From Misgurnus anguillicaudatus (lineage: Eukaryota > Chordata > Actinopteri > Cypriniformes > Cobitidae): DNA of 64,000 bases. The position numbers and the translations under genes are program-made. The notes under the pieces were generated by a model. It ran no database searches. It had not been told where the DNA came from and saw nothing but the letters and a program-made list of their open reading frames with translations. The first letter of the stretch is position 1, and the number at the start of each line of letters is the position of its first letter. The stretch spans positions 11,218,501-11,282,500 of the forward strand of contig NC_073342.2 of assembly GCF_027580225.2 (NCBI RefSeq). The letters are read 5' to 3'. This document shows, piece by piece, positions 33,913-46,101 of this stretch.

Positions 33913-34404
33913 GGGGTCTCATTTATAAATCCTTACTAAAAGTCTACGTACGCACAAAAGCCAAAAATGGCATACGCCAAAAAATACTAAGACAAAACAA
34001 AGCACTGTTCCCTCTACAAATCACAGATCACCCGCAAGTGCCCACACACGAACCATCCCCAAGTCCCAGCCTGCAAGCCCATCTCCCATTAAGTTTTTTT
34101 TTAATAGATCACAAACTTGGGAACTGGTGTACGCACATTTCCAGCCCCGTTTTGTGCGTACGGCAGTTCCCACACAAAGGTTGTGATCTATAAAAAAATA
34201 AAAAAAATAATGGGAGATGGGCTTGCAGGGTGGGACCTGAGAATGATTCATGTATGAACACTTGCAGGTGATCTGTGATTTATAAAGGGAACAGTGCTTT
34301 GTTTTATAAGTATTAATATTTTTTTGGTGTATGCCATTTTTGGCTTTTGTGTGTACGTAGACTTTTAGTAAGGATCCTACGCACAGTTTTATAAATAAGA
34401 CCCC
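33913..34404. mobile_element. Large foldback MITE in an fcsk intron
   Basis: Two arms of about 230 bp are inverted copies: the left begins GGGGTCTCATTTATAAAT and the right ends TTATAAATAAGACCCC. Internal matches include AAAATGGCATACGCC and its complement. Transcribed, it would form a long hairpin. Confidence 0.8.
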
Positions 34405-34492
34405 TAAACGATGTGAAATTGGTTTATTACCCATGTTAAGGGAACAGGTGGAACCAATATATGTAGCATGTGTTTTTCCCTGATGAAAGTTA

Positions 34493-35488
34493 AACCCCAT
34501 TCACACAGACCTCTGGTTCCAGAAAATACCCGTAAAATTGCCAGACAAGCGTCTGTGTGAACAAAAACTGGTTCCGTTAATCTTCTGGGATCGTTGCCGG
34601 AAAGAGGACCTAGTAAGATACACGGGTAACCCTCTGTGTGAACAAGAAGCCGCAAGAATGCCGTAATGGGCGTGTCGAAGTAAGGACGCGTGCGTCATCA
34701 TTACAACACAAGTTATGGTTCAGCTCCTTACAACGAGAGATAACATGCATATAAACATTCACCACGAGAAATGTTGCAAACTAGATTGAAGCAGTTATCA
34801 GGAAATGATAAATGAGACGCATAAAAAATGACGCACGTGCCGTAGTGAGGACGCGTGTGTCATGGCAACATGAAGTTGGTTCAACTCTTTAAAATGAGGG
34901 ATTTACAACATTCACGATGAGAAATGGCAGCAAACTGGACTCAAGCAGATATCAAGTAAGTTAGCTCCTTACTTACTGCGTTGAAACGGAGATCATTCAG
35001 CAGCATAAAAGAATATCGCGTCACGTGCTCATTTGAGCTATAATTAACGAAAATACCCGCACGTCAACCCAACAAGATAATATCGTTCAGCTCCTCAAAA
35101 TGCAGGTTTTAAATGCATATAAACAATCACGATGAGAAATGTCTGAAAACTGTATCAAAGCAGAAATCAGGGAGCTCGTCAAATATCCACTCAGAAGCTG
35201 AGATCATTCACCAGAATAGAACTGTGCGTTCACGCGCTCCTTTGTAGTCTTATCATAAACAAAAATGCACGCGAGTTGTTTCTGGAGAGAGAAATAATAA
35301 ATAATATGCAAACTTCAGACGCTGCTTAGAAGAGAGGGCAGGACTTTCAACAGGTGACGTGTCTTTCCGGGACCATCACATATGCCGGGTTAACTTGGCA
35401 GTGTGAATGAATAAAATATCAAGCGGTCCCGTAAAATTCCAGGATGCTTGTGCCGTGTATCTTACGGAATATCTGTGTGAAAAGGGCT
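34493..35488. mobile_element. PIF/Harbinger-like non-autonomous element
   Basis: The ends AACCCCATTCACACAGA and AGCCCTTTTCACACAGA (from the right) are inverted and flanked by TTA (34490-34492 and 35489-35491). It is 996 bp without coding capacity and holds loosely repeated GACGCGTGCGTCAT and CACGATGAGAAATG segments. Confidence 0.7.
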
Positions 35489-35752
35489 TTACAAATCATT
35501 TTTCTTCAATCAGTGATGTGCAGAACCTAAACATATTGTTCAGCACTTTTTTAGTGGTAGAGGCAGAGGATGGAGAGGCAGCGCCAGTAAAAACACAGGG
35601 TCTAAGGTCTTAAGCCCATGGTCTTTACACATCCAAGCAGGCCCCACACCTTGCATTATCTGCAAACATAAGAAGTATACGGTTCAGAAAAACAGCAGTA
35701 AAGGGGTTCAAATAAAATTAACAGTATAAAAACAAGGTATCACTTCACCTGC

Positions 35753-35980
35753 CCTTACAAAAATTAACCATTGTTTTTCTACAGTTAAAAAATGGTTACT
35801 GTAGTAAAACCATGGTAACCACAAAATAACTATTGTTTTGACAACTATGGTTTTCAAAAACCATAGTTAAATCGTGGTTAGTGTAGTAAAACCATAGTTT
35901 TGCTGATAGTTATCAATACAACAAAATACCTTGGTTACTACACTTTTACCACAATAAAACCATGGTTAATTTTCGTAAGG
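35753..35980. mobile_element. Palindromic MITE with AACCATGG repeats
   Basis: The left CCTTACAAAAATTAACCA and right TGGTTAATTTTCGTAAGG are inverted. The body consists of AACCATGGT/ACCATAGTT variants that fold on each other. Confidence 0.75.
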
Positions 35981-35989
35981 ATGCTATCG

Positions 35990-36920
35990 AGATTATACCC
36001 GGAACCTCACCACACAAAAACACGAGAACATTAACTAAATGGGTACAAGCACTTCTGCAAAACAGTCATTGACGAGAGGCTGTTAACAACGTGAACTTTG
36101 ACTGTCAAAGCTAAATTTACTTTTCAAAAAAACTGTGGAAGAAACATTGCAGCTTATAAAAACTATAATACTGTGAAAAGCATAAAATATATCGTAATGT
36201 ACATTTTCGCTGCTCTAGTTGTCTACACCCAAGCAGCTGTCGAAGTGTGGCTTGCCCACCGGTCATTTTCAAGCGCAGTGGGCGCAAACTTTATGAAATA
36301 TTACTAGAACAACCGGCTGTGGTGTGTCTCTCTTAAACGGAGATGTAAGAGAAATGAAGACGACACATATAACTTACATGTTTTGTGTATGATCGATCGG
36401 CGGTAAAAGTGAATCTGCACGGAACATCGTTGTTGTACTGAACGGTTAACGTTAGTCTACGACTACGGAAAACAACACTAACGAGACGCATACATACGTT
36501 TGAACAAACCAATGTACACAACAAACATTTTAAATAGATAGCAATTAAATCAAATGAATACTTACAATCACACAAAGAGTGTCCTTGGCGATGGTCAATT
36601 CCGTTGCAGCTCGTTTATGAATCCGTAACAGCTGTTCTACTAACCCACGTCTGATTGGTTAATAATAATCCTATGTCAGTATCTTGCCGCTCTATTGGTT
36701 CGACTGATATAGTAGGCAAAAGCGTTTGCCTGCATATTTACGGGGGCATTTTATCATTTCGGGGGAAAATGTGCAATAAATGCGAGTGGCAACACTTTTC
36801 ATATCGTTGAGAATAAAACAACCGTCCAAACTTTACAAATTCAGGTTCTCCCTCCATGGGGATCATCCATTTCGAAAAGTAAAGCAGATACGGAGCCTCG
36901 GCCCACCGTCTATACCTGCA
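35990..36920. other. fcsk intron, nothing recognised
   Basis: No repeat with clear ends and no conserved exon. The short ORFs on both strands show no motif. Confidence 0.4.
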
Positions 36921-39449
36921 GGTGTTCAGGAATTGGCTGAGCAAAGAAAGTGTTGGCTCAGCAGGTCAGAACCGAAAGATTAAAGATTGAGAATGAAATA
37001 GTTTTGCTGTAATTGTTGTGATTTTTGAAGTGATTTTTGTTGCTGTGTAAAGGCCAGATTTTTTGGTACGAGCTGCGAGGCATTATGAGGGGGCGGGGCA
37101 GATACTTCTGCGGAAGGCGGTGATGTCAGTGCGCAAGTTTGTGTTCATTGGCCAAGGTGTGATGCCACCCATGGGTGAATGGCAGGAAGTGGAGTGTCCT
37201 GCTCGACTGGATCTGTCAGGTGAGAGAAACAAACATGCTGAATTTCAAGTTCATACCAGGAAACATTAAATCAGACATTCTTTCTTTCCTGTGTTGGTGT
37301 GTTTCTCATTGAAACAGTAAGCTTGGTTGTCACAGCTTTGCAAAATTATGATTCACATTTGTACCTTTTTCTGTATTTGGCAGACACTTTTAAGTGACTT
37401 ACTGTATATACACATTCAAGCTATATCAACTAAGCAATAAGTACACTTGGCAACCAAACAATAAGACAGGATATTAGGCAGGTGGTCATAATGTAATGAC
37501 ACATTGGTGTGTTTTATTACAAGGGGAAATATCAGTTTTAGAGAGCTACTTGTTTATAACTCTGTTTACAAAACCTGGGGTACTCTGGGGTGTAAATGTG
37601 TTTGAATATTTTACCAGGTGGTTGAAGTGACACTCCTCCTATTGCGTTTGAACATGGTGGAGTGGTGGTTAATGTGGCCATTAAGGTGGATGGCAAACGG
37701 CCGATTGGTGCCAAAGTTCGACGAATTCCTGAACCTCATCTGCTGTTGGTCAGCACCAGCGGAGAACCCGACTGCAGTATTTCAACAGAAACAATCTGTG
37801 AGGATCTTACAGACCTGGAGGATTATTGCCAACCACATGCACCAGGTATCACTTATTGTATAGCCACAGTGCATTTGATTTATTGACCATTTGTCATCAT
37901 AACACATGCAACTGCATTTTGTAATGCATACAATTATTGTATCTTGTTCATGTATGTGTCATCTTGGTTCTTTAGGCATACAATTAATACATTTACAGTA
38001 TATAGTATTTCTGATGTTCAATAAACTTGTTTTTGTGTTTAGGTGCTCTGCTGAAAGCAGTTTGTGTATGCAGTGATCTGGTGTGTTTATCGTCTCCTCT
38101 CTCACTGAAAGATCAGCTGTTGAAGCGCTGGGGTGGAGGATTGGAACTGCGCAGCTGGTCTACACTACCACATGGTTCTGGAATCGGTCAGTAAAATAAG
38201 TTTTGTGGAAACTAGCTGGGTAATGTCCTAATGTATTCCCTCCAGAGTTGCATATAAAATACAAAATATTTAAAGTTCACTGTGTTTGTAGGCACCAGCA
38301 GTATCCTGGCAGGTGCAGCTCTTGCTGCAGTGTACAGAAGTACAGGACGAAGCTACGACACAACGTCTCTCATTCATGATGTTCTTTACCTGGAGCAGAT
38401 ACTCACCACTGGTATGAGATGTTATGATGATGATGAGACGCTGAACTTGTGGTGCAAGTTCACCTTGAATTTGTTTTGTGTTGTAGGTGGTGGATGGCAG
38501 GATCAGGTTGGTGGTTTGTTTGGAGGAGTGAAGGTTGCTCAATCAGCAGCTCAGTTACCTCTGAGAGTTGAAGTTGAACAGCTGTCTCTCTCTCAAGACT
38601 TCATGTCTGTCCTACAGAAACATCTCCTGCTGGTTTACACTGGAAAGACACGTTTAGCACGAAACCTGCTGCAGGTACGAGCGTCTGATCGTTCATGTAC
38701 ACTTTTATCATGCTGCTGTTTATTCATTAATTGTGTTTGTGCAGGACGTGGTGCGCAGCTGGTATGCACGATTACCCTCCATCGTCCAGAACACAGAGCA
38801 GCTGGTGATCAATGCAGAAGAGTGTGCTGAAGCCTGCAGACAGGGTTAGTTTAAAAAACTTTATTTAAAATAGTAAATATTTTTCACAGTACTTATAATG
38901 TGTTACTCTCAGGGTCTCTTTCCAGACTGGGTTTATGTATGGACAGATACTGGCAGCAGAAGAAGCTGATGGCTCCAGGCTGTGGGCCGGCAGCTGTGAG
39001 GATGATGATGAATAAGCCAGCCTCTGATCTTAGGACAGAGTCTTGCAGGAGCAGGAGGAGGAGGATTTCTCTTCTTACTCACACGTGAACCTCAACAGAA
39101 GGAAAAAGTGAGAGACGTTCTCAGTAACATACAGGTAAGAAACTTAAACAGCTACAAAGTTTCCAATGGGTTATCAAGTAATAGTTTGTGTAGATAAGAG
39201 TGCAACAGTCTCCACAAATGTTTGTTCATGCAAAACTAGAGAATTGATAAGAAAATGACTTTGGTCTCGTTCACATTGCAGCTAAATTTGAGTGTCGATT
39301 TTACATTTAGTGTTTAATCCTGTTCTGTACACACACGTTTCAGTAATTTTGAGGCCTGCAAGAGCTTAAAAATTATTTATCAGATTTTTAAAAATAAATA
39401 TGGAGCCAGATATGTTTTTTTATTTTATTTTTGAAAATATAACACATTA

Positions 39450-40216
39450 GTCCCTTTCACACATACAGTCTTTACTGGTAATTTACTGGTAAATTGCAGT
39501 TAACAGATCATGTGTGAACAGAACCTTTCTGGTAAATCAGTGCTCCCAATTTACCAGTAAGACAGTTTGTAAGATTACCAGTAATTTACCGGTAAGCGCT
39601 ATGTGTGAACGAAAATTATAGGATTACCGGCATTTAGAACGGACGACGTCAGACCGCGCTGACAGCTTCGGGCCAATCATAGTGTTTTAATACAGATGAC
39701 GCGTTTACCCCCGCACTGTTTACGGACGTTTCCACACACATGCTGCTTGAAAGTTGAGCACACCTGAAGTTTACGTCCACATTTCTTCACCAAAGTTGTT
39801 TAAAACAGCTTGCCGCCAAATTGCCGATGTCCTTAGCACGCCCTCTGTGAAGCCTAACGTGCAAACAGTAGTGTTGTTAAAAACGCATTTTCGGTTTGAC
39901 GTCGTCTCATTCAATGTTGTTTGGTCATGAGCAACTTCGCAACTGTTTACCACAGACGTGAAAACAGCAAAATACGGACCGTGGATATGAACGACGTGGA
40001 TTGTTTACAAATACAACACTGAGCTCGCCGCGTGCTACAGGTACTTCTGCTTTCTCAACGAATTTACAGGTATTTTGATACTGATGTGTGAATGATGTCT
40101 TACTGGTAAAATAACGGAACGCCACTGCGTGTGTGAACAGCACATTTTTGTATTTACTGGTAAATTCATTTTGGTAAATTCATGGTAATTTACCAGAATT
40201 ACTGTGTGAAAGAGGC
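39450..40216. mobile_element. MITE with CCCTTTCACACA ends in the last large fcsk intron
   Basis: The left TAGTCCCTTTCACACA and right TGTGTGAAAGAGGCTA are inverted. The sub-terminal parts are rich in TTTACTGGTAA and TTACCAGTAA, giving extended self-complementarity. The similarity of its ends to the element at 34493 suggests a related family. Confidence 0.6.
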
Positions 40217-40224
40217 TATTGATG

Positions 40225-40935
40225 CAGATTAAACTATCCAACAGTATGTAAAATTTAACAACCTTAGAAATATACAAAAGCAAAACACAACAAGCATAAT
40301 ATTGCAGAAATAATATTATTTCACATCACTAAAACATTTATAATAGTAAAACAATGACCTTTAATTTGCTAAATATACACTTTTATTTAACTACAGTTTT
40401 GAATGTTTATTTCAAAATGCCCAGACGTAAAGGGCGCGCATTAAATCTTAATAGCCAAGGCTGTGAAGGATACATCTACGGATCATTGGTTTCAGGAAAA
40501 AACGGCCAAATTTGGAGGCTTGTATACTTTCAACGGCAGGGGACTATACGGGCAGTGCGTAATATCATTGCGCCTTCTGCAGCCATGTTACATCAGCAAA
40601 GTCCTTGATTATTATGCCAGAATGAGAGTATAGTCCTAACCATATCGGCCTAGAAAATCACAACTTTTAATTTTCCGTCAGTCTTAGTACAAGATGTAAC
40701 TACAGAAGAGTCAAGTTTTCAATAGGAAAAAAATCAAAATTCTTTGATTATTTTTTAGCACGGTGCTAATGGTCTAATCAGATTCAATTCAATTCAAGAT
40801 TAAGCTATGCTAAAAGTGCTAGCGCCAGACCCGGAGATCGGCTGAATGGATTTTAAAACGGTAAAAATCAAATGTTTAACTCTAGAGGAGCTGGAAAATG
40901 AGCATATTTTTTTAAAAAGTGGAGCGTCCCTTTAA
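40225..40935. repeat. Transposon-derived repeat ending GGAGCGTCCCTTTAAC
   Basis: The right part (CTCTAGAGGAGCTGGAAAATGAGCATATTT...GTCCCTTTAAC) is a very common fish repeat end. The left end is not clear. A short ORF near 40414-40608 has no recognised domain. Confidence 0.45.
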
Positions 40936-41082
40936 CCTTCATTGTAAAAATGTCAACTGTAATGAATTTAATGCACAGTGTTGTTGTGTTTACAGGGCAT
41001 TGGTTCATTCAGTGTTCATTCAGTGGAGGTAGATATGGATGGGATCTCCATCATTCAGAAGAGCTCTGAACATCCTGACTGA

Positions 41083-42366
41083 CATTTACAACTTAAATCT
41101 GATTCACTTACACACACACACACACACACACACACAACATATATCTGTGCCTATGTAAATATTAAATGTTCTTTTTTTATATGGATTGCTTATATCAGTT
41201 TTAACACTTATATAAATAAACACAATATTAACATTGCATAATACCATTTTAAAAATGTTAAGAAACGTGAAAGAGTGTTTTCACATAGTGTTTTTGTTTT
41301 AGCTTCTGCATTTATCTGTCTTTAAATATTTTTAATTTACTATGACTATAGGGTGACCAACCATCATGCTTTGCATTGTACTGCACAGAAGCTTTGTCCC
41401 TCTGTCCGCACGTCGCATATTAGGGGATAAATCCTCCCCTTTTTACCTTTTTTAAAGCCTTTTTATCAGTGGTTTTTAATAAACATCCATACGTTTTTTT
41501 AAATTTCTTAAAAATGTGGCATTAATATCTCCACTTTTTAAAAGCACTACGTCAAAAGCAGCAAACCCGCTCACAAAAATAGATGTGTTCAACTTCATCA
41601 AGAACCGACAGACAACATTTAAAACTTGTAGGGCTTGAACAATTATATTTTATTAGACCAATTCAACCCCAAAATCTTAAAATCAGTCCTTATTAATCAG
41701 TTTGTTAGTGTCCCAAGAGATTAACCAAAAAGCAGCATAATTTACGTAATATCACCCTATTGTATAGTAGCAGTGGTTCTCAAGCTGGGCATCCCAGGTT
41801 TATCCTATTTTTATAAAAAACATAAATTTAATATAAATATGTGTAATTAAACCTCAGAATTTTTTTTTTTTTTGGGTGGGCAGTGGGGGTTGTGGCACGC
41901 GGGGGTCCCATGCCGAAAATGTTTGAGAACCACTGCTGCATATTGTGGTAACACTTAACAATAAAGTTCATTAGTTAAGTAAAGATTCATTATTAACTAA
42001 CATGAACAAACCATGAGCAATAGGCTACATTTGTTATAGTACTACCTATTTGTTCATCTTTTTTAAGGTTAATAGTAATAAAGCTTTTAAATGTTTGTTC
42101 ATGTTAGTTCATAGTGCATTAACTAAGTTAATAAGATTTTAATAAAGTATTAGTAATTGCTGAAATTAACATTAACAAAGATTAATAAATGCTGCTTATT
42201 ATAAAGTGTTACCCATTGTTATGAGCTAAAAGGCAGAATACAAATTCCATTATATTATTATAAATTATATCACAGTTTTAAGTTATCTTCTGTTATCCAG
42301 ACACAGACTCTGCGTACCTGTACAAAACGACTCCACCTATACTGTACGCTTCTTAAGTAATCTGAA
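41083..42366. other. fcsk to GIMAP spacer, unit 2
   Basis: Similar to 13861-15510 at both ends. The centre (about 41290-41940) differs and contains a poly-T/G-rich stretch near 41865-41890 with GGTTCTCAAGCTGGG...GAGAACCACTGCTG inverted ends, suggesting a small MITE. Confidence 0.5.
41111..41136. repeat. (CA)n microsatellite
   Basis: About 13 CA units in the fcsk 3' UTR. The equivalent site in unit 1 (near 13892) has only about four. Confidence 0.85.
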
Positions 42367-42402
42367 AACTGAAAGTAAAAACTTTTAGCAGTGTAAGTGA
42401 AA
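42367..42402 (+). promoter_or_regulatory. Conserved IRF-type half-sites before GIMAP gene 2
   Basis: AACTGAAA at 42367-42374 and AAGTGAAA at 42395-42402, in the same order and within a few bases of the same distance from the start codon as in gene 1. Regulation by interferon factors is only an inference. Confidence 0.35.
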
Positions 42403-42433
42403 CTGGATTTACTCTGAAACTTCTACTGGAAAG

Positions 42434-42455
42434 ATGTCTAGTAAAATGGACGCAG
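42434..42455 (+). CDS. GIMAP gene 2, coding exon 1
   Basis: Reads MSSKMDA plus the first base of a Gly codon, then the donor GTAAGAAA. It splices in phase to the GTPase exon at 50640. The intron is about 8.2 kb because it has accumulated an LTR-like element, a hAT, Harbinger-like elements and MITEs. Confidence 0.75.
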
Positions 42456-42819
42456 GTAAGAAATCCTTAAAATTCTCTGATAATAATCTAGTTTTTATGG
42501 GATTTAGTATGTCTAAAACATTAGTAATTTATGAAAAGTAGAGATTAATGACACCAGAAAACATCAGAAAGTTATTGTTAGGTGAGTGTTGGTGACACCT
42601 GTCTCTCAGACAGTATTGCTTGCTTTTCTGCTAGGACCAAACGCAAATAATGACTAGTTGACTGATAAATGACATTATTAAACATTATTAAAGGTACTTT
42701 AACAAAAATGAAGAATGACATGTTAGAGAGTAGGCTATAAGATAGATATGCTTAATGCATTAAGTAACATTAAAACATCAAATTCACTTCAGTATAGGCA
42801 ACACCTTTAATTTAACCTA

Positions 42820-43008
42820 CACTGTAAAAAATAGCTGTAATTATGCAAAAGGTTGCCAGTAACTTACTGTAAAAGATAAATATAAAGAAATGTTTCATGT
42901 TCATTTAACTTTGAACAAATTGTTGCCAGTAAATTACATAAAATCCACAGTAAGTAACTGGCAACCAGCTGCCAGTAATACTGTAATTTTTACAGATTTT
43001 TTATAGTG
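42820..43008. mobile_element. Tc1/Mariner-type MITE absent from unit 1
   Basis: The ends CACTGTAAAAAATAG and TTTTTTATAGTG are inverted and flanked by TA on each side. Unit 1 lacks it near 15945, so it inserted after the duplication or was not shared. Confidence 0.75.
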
Positions 43009-43201
43009 TACCTGTACAGGCAATCAGACGAGTTCAGAACACAAGCGCTAAATATAACCCGAAAACCTTTTCACAGAACACGCGCTTTTATATTACGCAC
43101 AGGCGAGTTTTGATGGTGCGGACTTGAGGAAAGTTTGTGTTTAGGCAAATACAGTGTCTTGCCAAAAGTCGTTCAAGTTTATTTGGCTCAGTTAATTTTT
43201 A

Positions 43202-43462
43202 CATCCTTGCTGAAAAAAAAATAATAAAACCATTACAGAAAATTCTAATGGTTTCCATTAAAATACCAATAGGAACCATAGCTTTTACCATTAAAACCAC
43301 ACTGTAGTGTGTTTTGGGCCATATTCCATTAGAACCAATACATACCATTAGAGACCAACAAAAACCAATACAATGGGCCATATTCCATTAGAACCAATAA
43401 AATTACCAATAAAACCATAAGAATTTTCTGTAATGGTTTTATTGTTTTTTTCAGCAGGGATG
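43202..43462. mobile_element. MITE with CATCCTTGCTGAAAAAAA ends
   Basis: The left CATCCTTGCTGAAAAAAA and right TTTTTTTCAGCAGGGATG are inverted, followed inside by AAACCATTACAGAAAATT and its complement. The inner part carries a direct duplication of GGGCCATATTCCATTAGAACCA-type sequence. Confidence 0.75.
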
Positions 43463-43598
43463 TTTTGATCATGTTGTATTTTGTAATATTACGTTGTTCA
43501 TATTTGAACAAAAGGTCACGTGTTTGTCTGCTTCTTGTGGTGTTAAACGTGTAAATTCCGTAAAGTTACTTTATGCAAAAACGCATATTTTAGCTTAC

Positions 43599-44780
43599 AG
43601 GCGAGCTCAAAATTATTCATACCCTTTGTAAATATGACCAAAGAAGGCTGTGAAAATAATTCTGCATTGTTAATACTTTTGATCTTTTTTTTGAAAAAAT
43701 CTATAAAAATCCAACCATTCATTGGAGAAGAAGAATTGTAAACGGGAAAAAGCTCATTATGATGGAAATATTTTTCTCAAATACACACTGCTCATAATGA
43801 ATCATATCCTTTTATTCAATACTTTTTGCAACATCTTTTTCCCAAGAAAACAGCTCTGAGTTTTCACCTATAATGCCTGATGAGTTTGGAGAACACCTGA
43901 CAAGAGATCAGAGCCTTTTTTCAATGTCAAGGAAGGATCCTCGGAAGCCAGAATTTCGAGGATGCTACGTCATCGACGTCCGACGAAGGACGGAAGGAAT
44001 GTCGAGGATTGAGTCCTTCGTTCGAGAAATATCCCATATACAGGAAAGGATGCATATTTGTATCCTTTGCGCTCTTCACGCGCTGAAATCACCCACAATC
44101 CTATGCGGGCAGCACCGTAAGCACACCTTTCAATCACGCAATGACGTAATGACGTGCACTTGCTAGCCTGTTCCATTTAACGTGTTCTCCGAATGCTTAA
44201 AAGGAGCCTCGCCTAGCCTCTGAAGGAAGTGACTTGTAAGGACTAGTCCTGCCAAGGAAATATCCTTGACATTGAGAAACGGCTCAGATCTCTCCAGATT
44301 CCAGCTCCATGTTGGTGCTTCTTCTCTTCAGTTCATCCCACTCATTTTCTTTAGGGTTCAGGTCAGGGGACTGGGATTGTCATGGCAGAAGTTTTAATTT
44401 GTGCTCAGTGACTCATTTTTGTGTTAGTTTTGATGTTTGTTTTGGATCCTTGCCCTGTAGGAAGATCCAACCATGGCCCATTATATGATTTTTAACAGGG
44501 ATGGTCAGGTTTTGATTTTTATCTGTTGGAATTTCATAGAATCCATGATGCCATGTATCTGATCAAGATGTCCAGGACCTCCAGTAGAAAAATAGGCCCA
44601 CAACAATAAAGATACATCAGTATATTTAATTGAACACATGGGGTACATTTTACCCCTGTGTGCACCAAACTAATGTTGAGTGTTTGCTAATAAAAAAGCT
44701 ATTATTTGTTTCATCTGACCATAAAACCCATCCCGTGTGAAGTTCCAGTAGTGTTAGTTACTTTTCAAATGTTCTATGGT
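43599..44780 (-). pseudogene. Tc1/Mariner transposase relic with a nested MITE
   Basis: On the minus strand, 44285-44775 encodes broken Tc1-type transposase segments, the clearest being QSPDLNPKENEWDELKRR near 44319-44379, with several stops. The low-coordinate edge has CTCAAAATTATTCATACCC, a common Tc1-like terminal sequence in fish. A MITE (43921-44275, TCAATGTCAAGGA ends) interrupts it. Confidence 0.65.
43921..44275. mobile_element. MITE nested in the Tc1 relic
   Basis: TCAATGTCAAGGA at the left and its complement TCCTTGACATTGA at the right. Transposase similarity resumes on the high-coordinate side. ORFs inside it are incidental. Confidence 0.65.
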
Positions 44781-45046
44781 CGTCTGCAGCCCATATTGAG
44801 TTTCTGCACGAGAGTGCCTCTGGCTTTTGGATGTAGCAGCATTTCACCGTAATTCGTTGAGAAGCATAGCAAGCATCATCGGCCGATATATATCGGTGCA
44901 CCCCTATTGTAATGTACAGGGATTATGTTACATTATGTTACATAATACATTATGTTAAGAACTCCATTACCCAGCATGCCACAGCAGTTCTGAGCATGGG
45001 CAGAAGCCTCTTGTAAGGGTGGAGGTTGATATAGGGCATTCGTTAA

Positions 45047-45794
45047 AGGTGTGTTCGACTTTATGCGGCGCTGCGCAGACCGATCGGTGGCTGACTTGAA
45101 GCAGTGCATTCCGGTTAGTATTTTTGTCCGACTTCAGCTGGCGCTGCAGGCACGTGACTGTGTCATATGGTTTTTAAGTACCGCGATAGCGGTTCGAGAT
45201 CAGCCGCCTGAGTTAGCCAGCGCATTTCCCGAAGAGGAGCTGCACGGGCTGTAATGACGACACAGCTGTTTCACCATTGGTCGGATTCACCACATGACAA
45301 CAATCACATGTGTTTCATGCTTATTTTCATGCCCTCAGTTCCACAAATGCTCACAAATCTGTATTTTTATAACAGTTAAAGCTCTTTTCATGTAGTCGCG
45401 ATGTTATATTGTGTCATCTTCATCAAAATAAAATGGAAATAGAAATGAAAAAACGTAGACCCCACTTCATTGGTATTTAAATAATTTATGCTTATTTTGA
45501 ACTTTATTATTATAAAAACAGATGATGTAAGCATCTTCAGTTCCACTCATGCTCATACACGGACATTCAAAACAGTATAATTCACTTTTGATGTGGTTTA
45601 CATCTTACAGATCATGTTTATTGTGATAAAGCAAGCATACGGCACGTGATCAGCCATGCCTGACGTAAATGCCGCAAACTATGGGAAGCACAGCGCGTCC
45701 GACTTCACGTCTCCGTTTTCAGCTCCTCCCCACCTGCACGCGGCTAATCTCGCCGATCGGTTACATCCAGCCACAGCCGATGTCGAACACACCT
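45047..45794. mobile_element. Harbinger-like MITE, AGGTGTGTTCGAC ends
   Basis: Perfect 13-bp inverted ends AGGTGTGTTCGAC, flanked by a TAA duplication (45044-45046 and 45795-45797). GC-rich sub-terminal parts (GACCGATCGG / CCGATCGG) extend the pairing. Length 748 bp, non-coding. Confidence 0.75.
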
Positions 45795-45862
45795 TAAGTA
45801 AACATGAAAAACCCTTTATTACGCCTCGTCTGCTATTAAAAGTCTAAATAAAACAACACATA

Positions 45863-46101
45863 GGGGTGGTTTCCCGAACAGGGATTAGACTAGTTCTAGA
45901 CTAAAATAAATGTAAGAGCTGTCCAAACTGAAAACAACTTGCATTGACATATCTTAAAATACATCAGTGCCCTTTGTTTTGCCTCAAAATGCACATAAGT
46001 AATGTTTTTAGTAAGGTTTGTTTGTTAAAACTAGTTATATTTCCTAATTAAACTAAGGTCTAGTCCTGTCTTAAGCTAATCCCTGTCCGGGAAACCACCC
46101 C
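45863..46101. mobile_element. MITE with GGGGTGGTTTCCCG ends
   Basis: The left GGGGTGGTTTCCCGAACAGG and right CCTGTCCGGGAAACCACCCC are inverted, with CTAGTTCTAGACTAAA-type inner parts. Widespread in fish genomes. Confidence 0.75.

Larger units (their letters stand above)
31756..41082 (+). pseudogene. fcsk: fcsk (L-fucokinase), 3' half, multiple disabling mutations
   Basis: Thirteen exons with GT/AG borders: 31756-31829, 31926-31999, 32129-32487, 32568-32741, 36922-36964, 37053-37219, 37618-37845, 38043-38186, 38292-38411, 38487-38674, 38745-38844, 38913-39134, 40996-41082. Hallmarks include [21 protein letters not shown], the GHMP ATP motif [41 protein letters not shown]-like [13 protein letters not shown] and LAGAGGGGF. 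The N-terminal nucleotidyltransferase-like half is absent. Lesions: TAG at 32454-32456, TGA replacing the Trp of GGWSDTPP at 37623-37625, and a +1 shift near 39005-39040 before LAGAGGGGF. The first two exons also disagree in phase. The enzyme normally makes fucose-1-phosphate for GDP-fucose salvage. Identification is firm; loss of function is inferred from these lesions. Confidence 0.92.

Noticed and set aside
34021..34500. A 159-codon minus-strand protein
   Set aside because: It lies across the foldback MITE arms and repeats its own sequence inverted; not a gene.
31756..41082. A functional fcsk gene
   Set aside because: Two in-frame stops and a frameshift lie in well-aligned exons, and the N-terminal half is absent.
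43873..44176. A 97-codon ORF at 43.9 kb
   Set aside because: It falls in a MITE nested in a broken Tc1 transposase relic.
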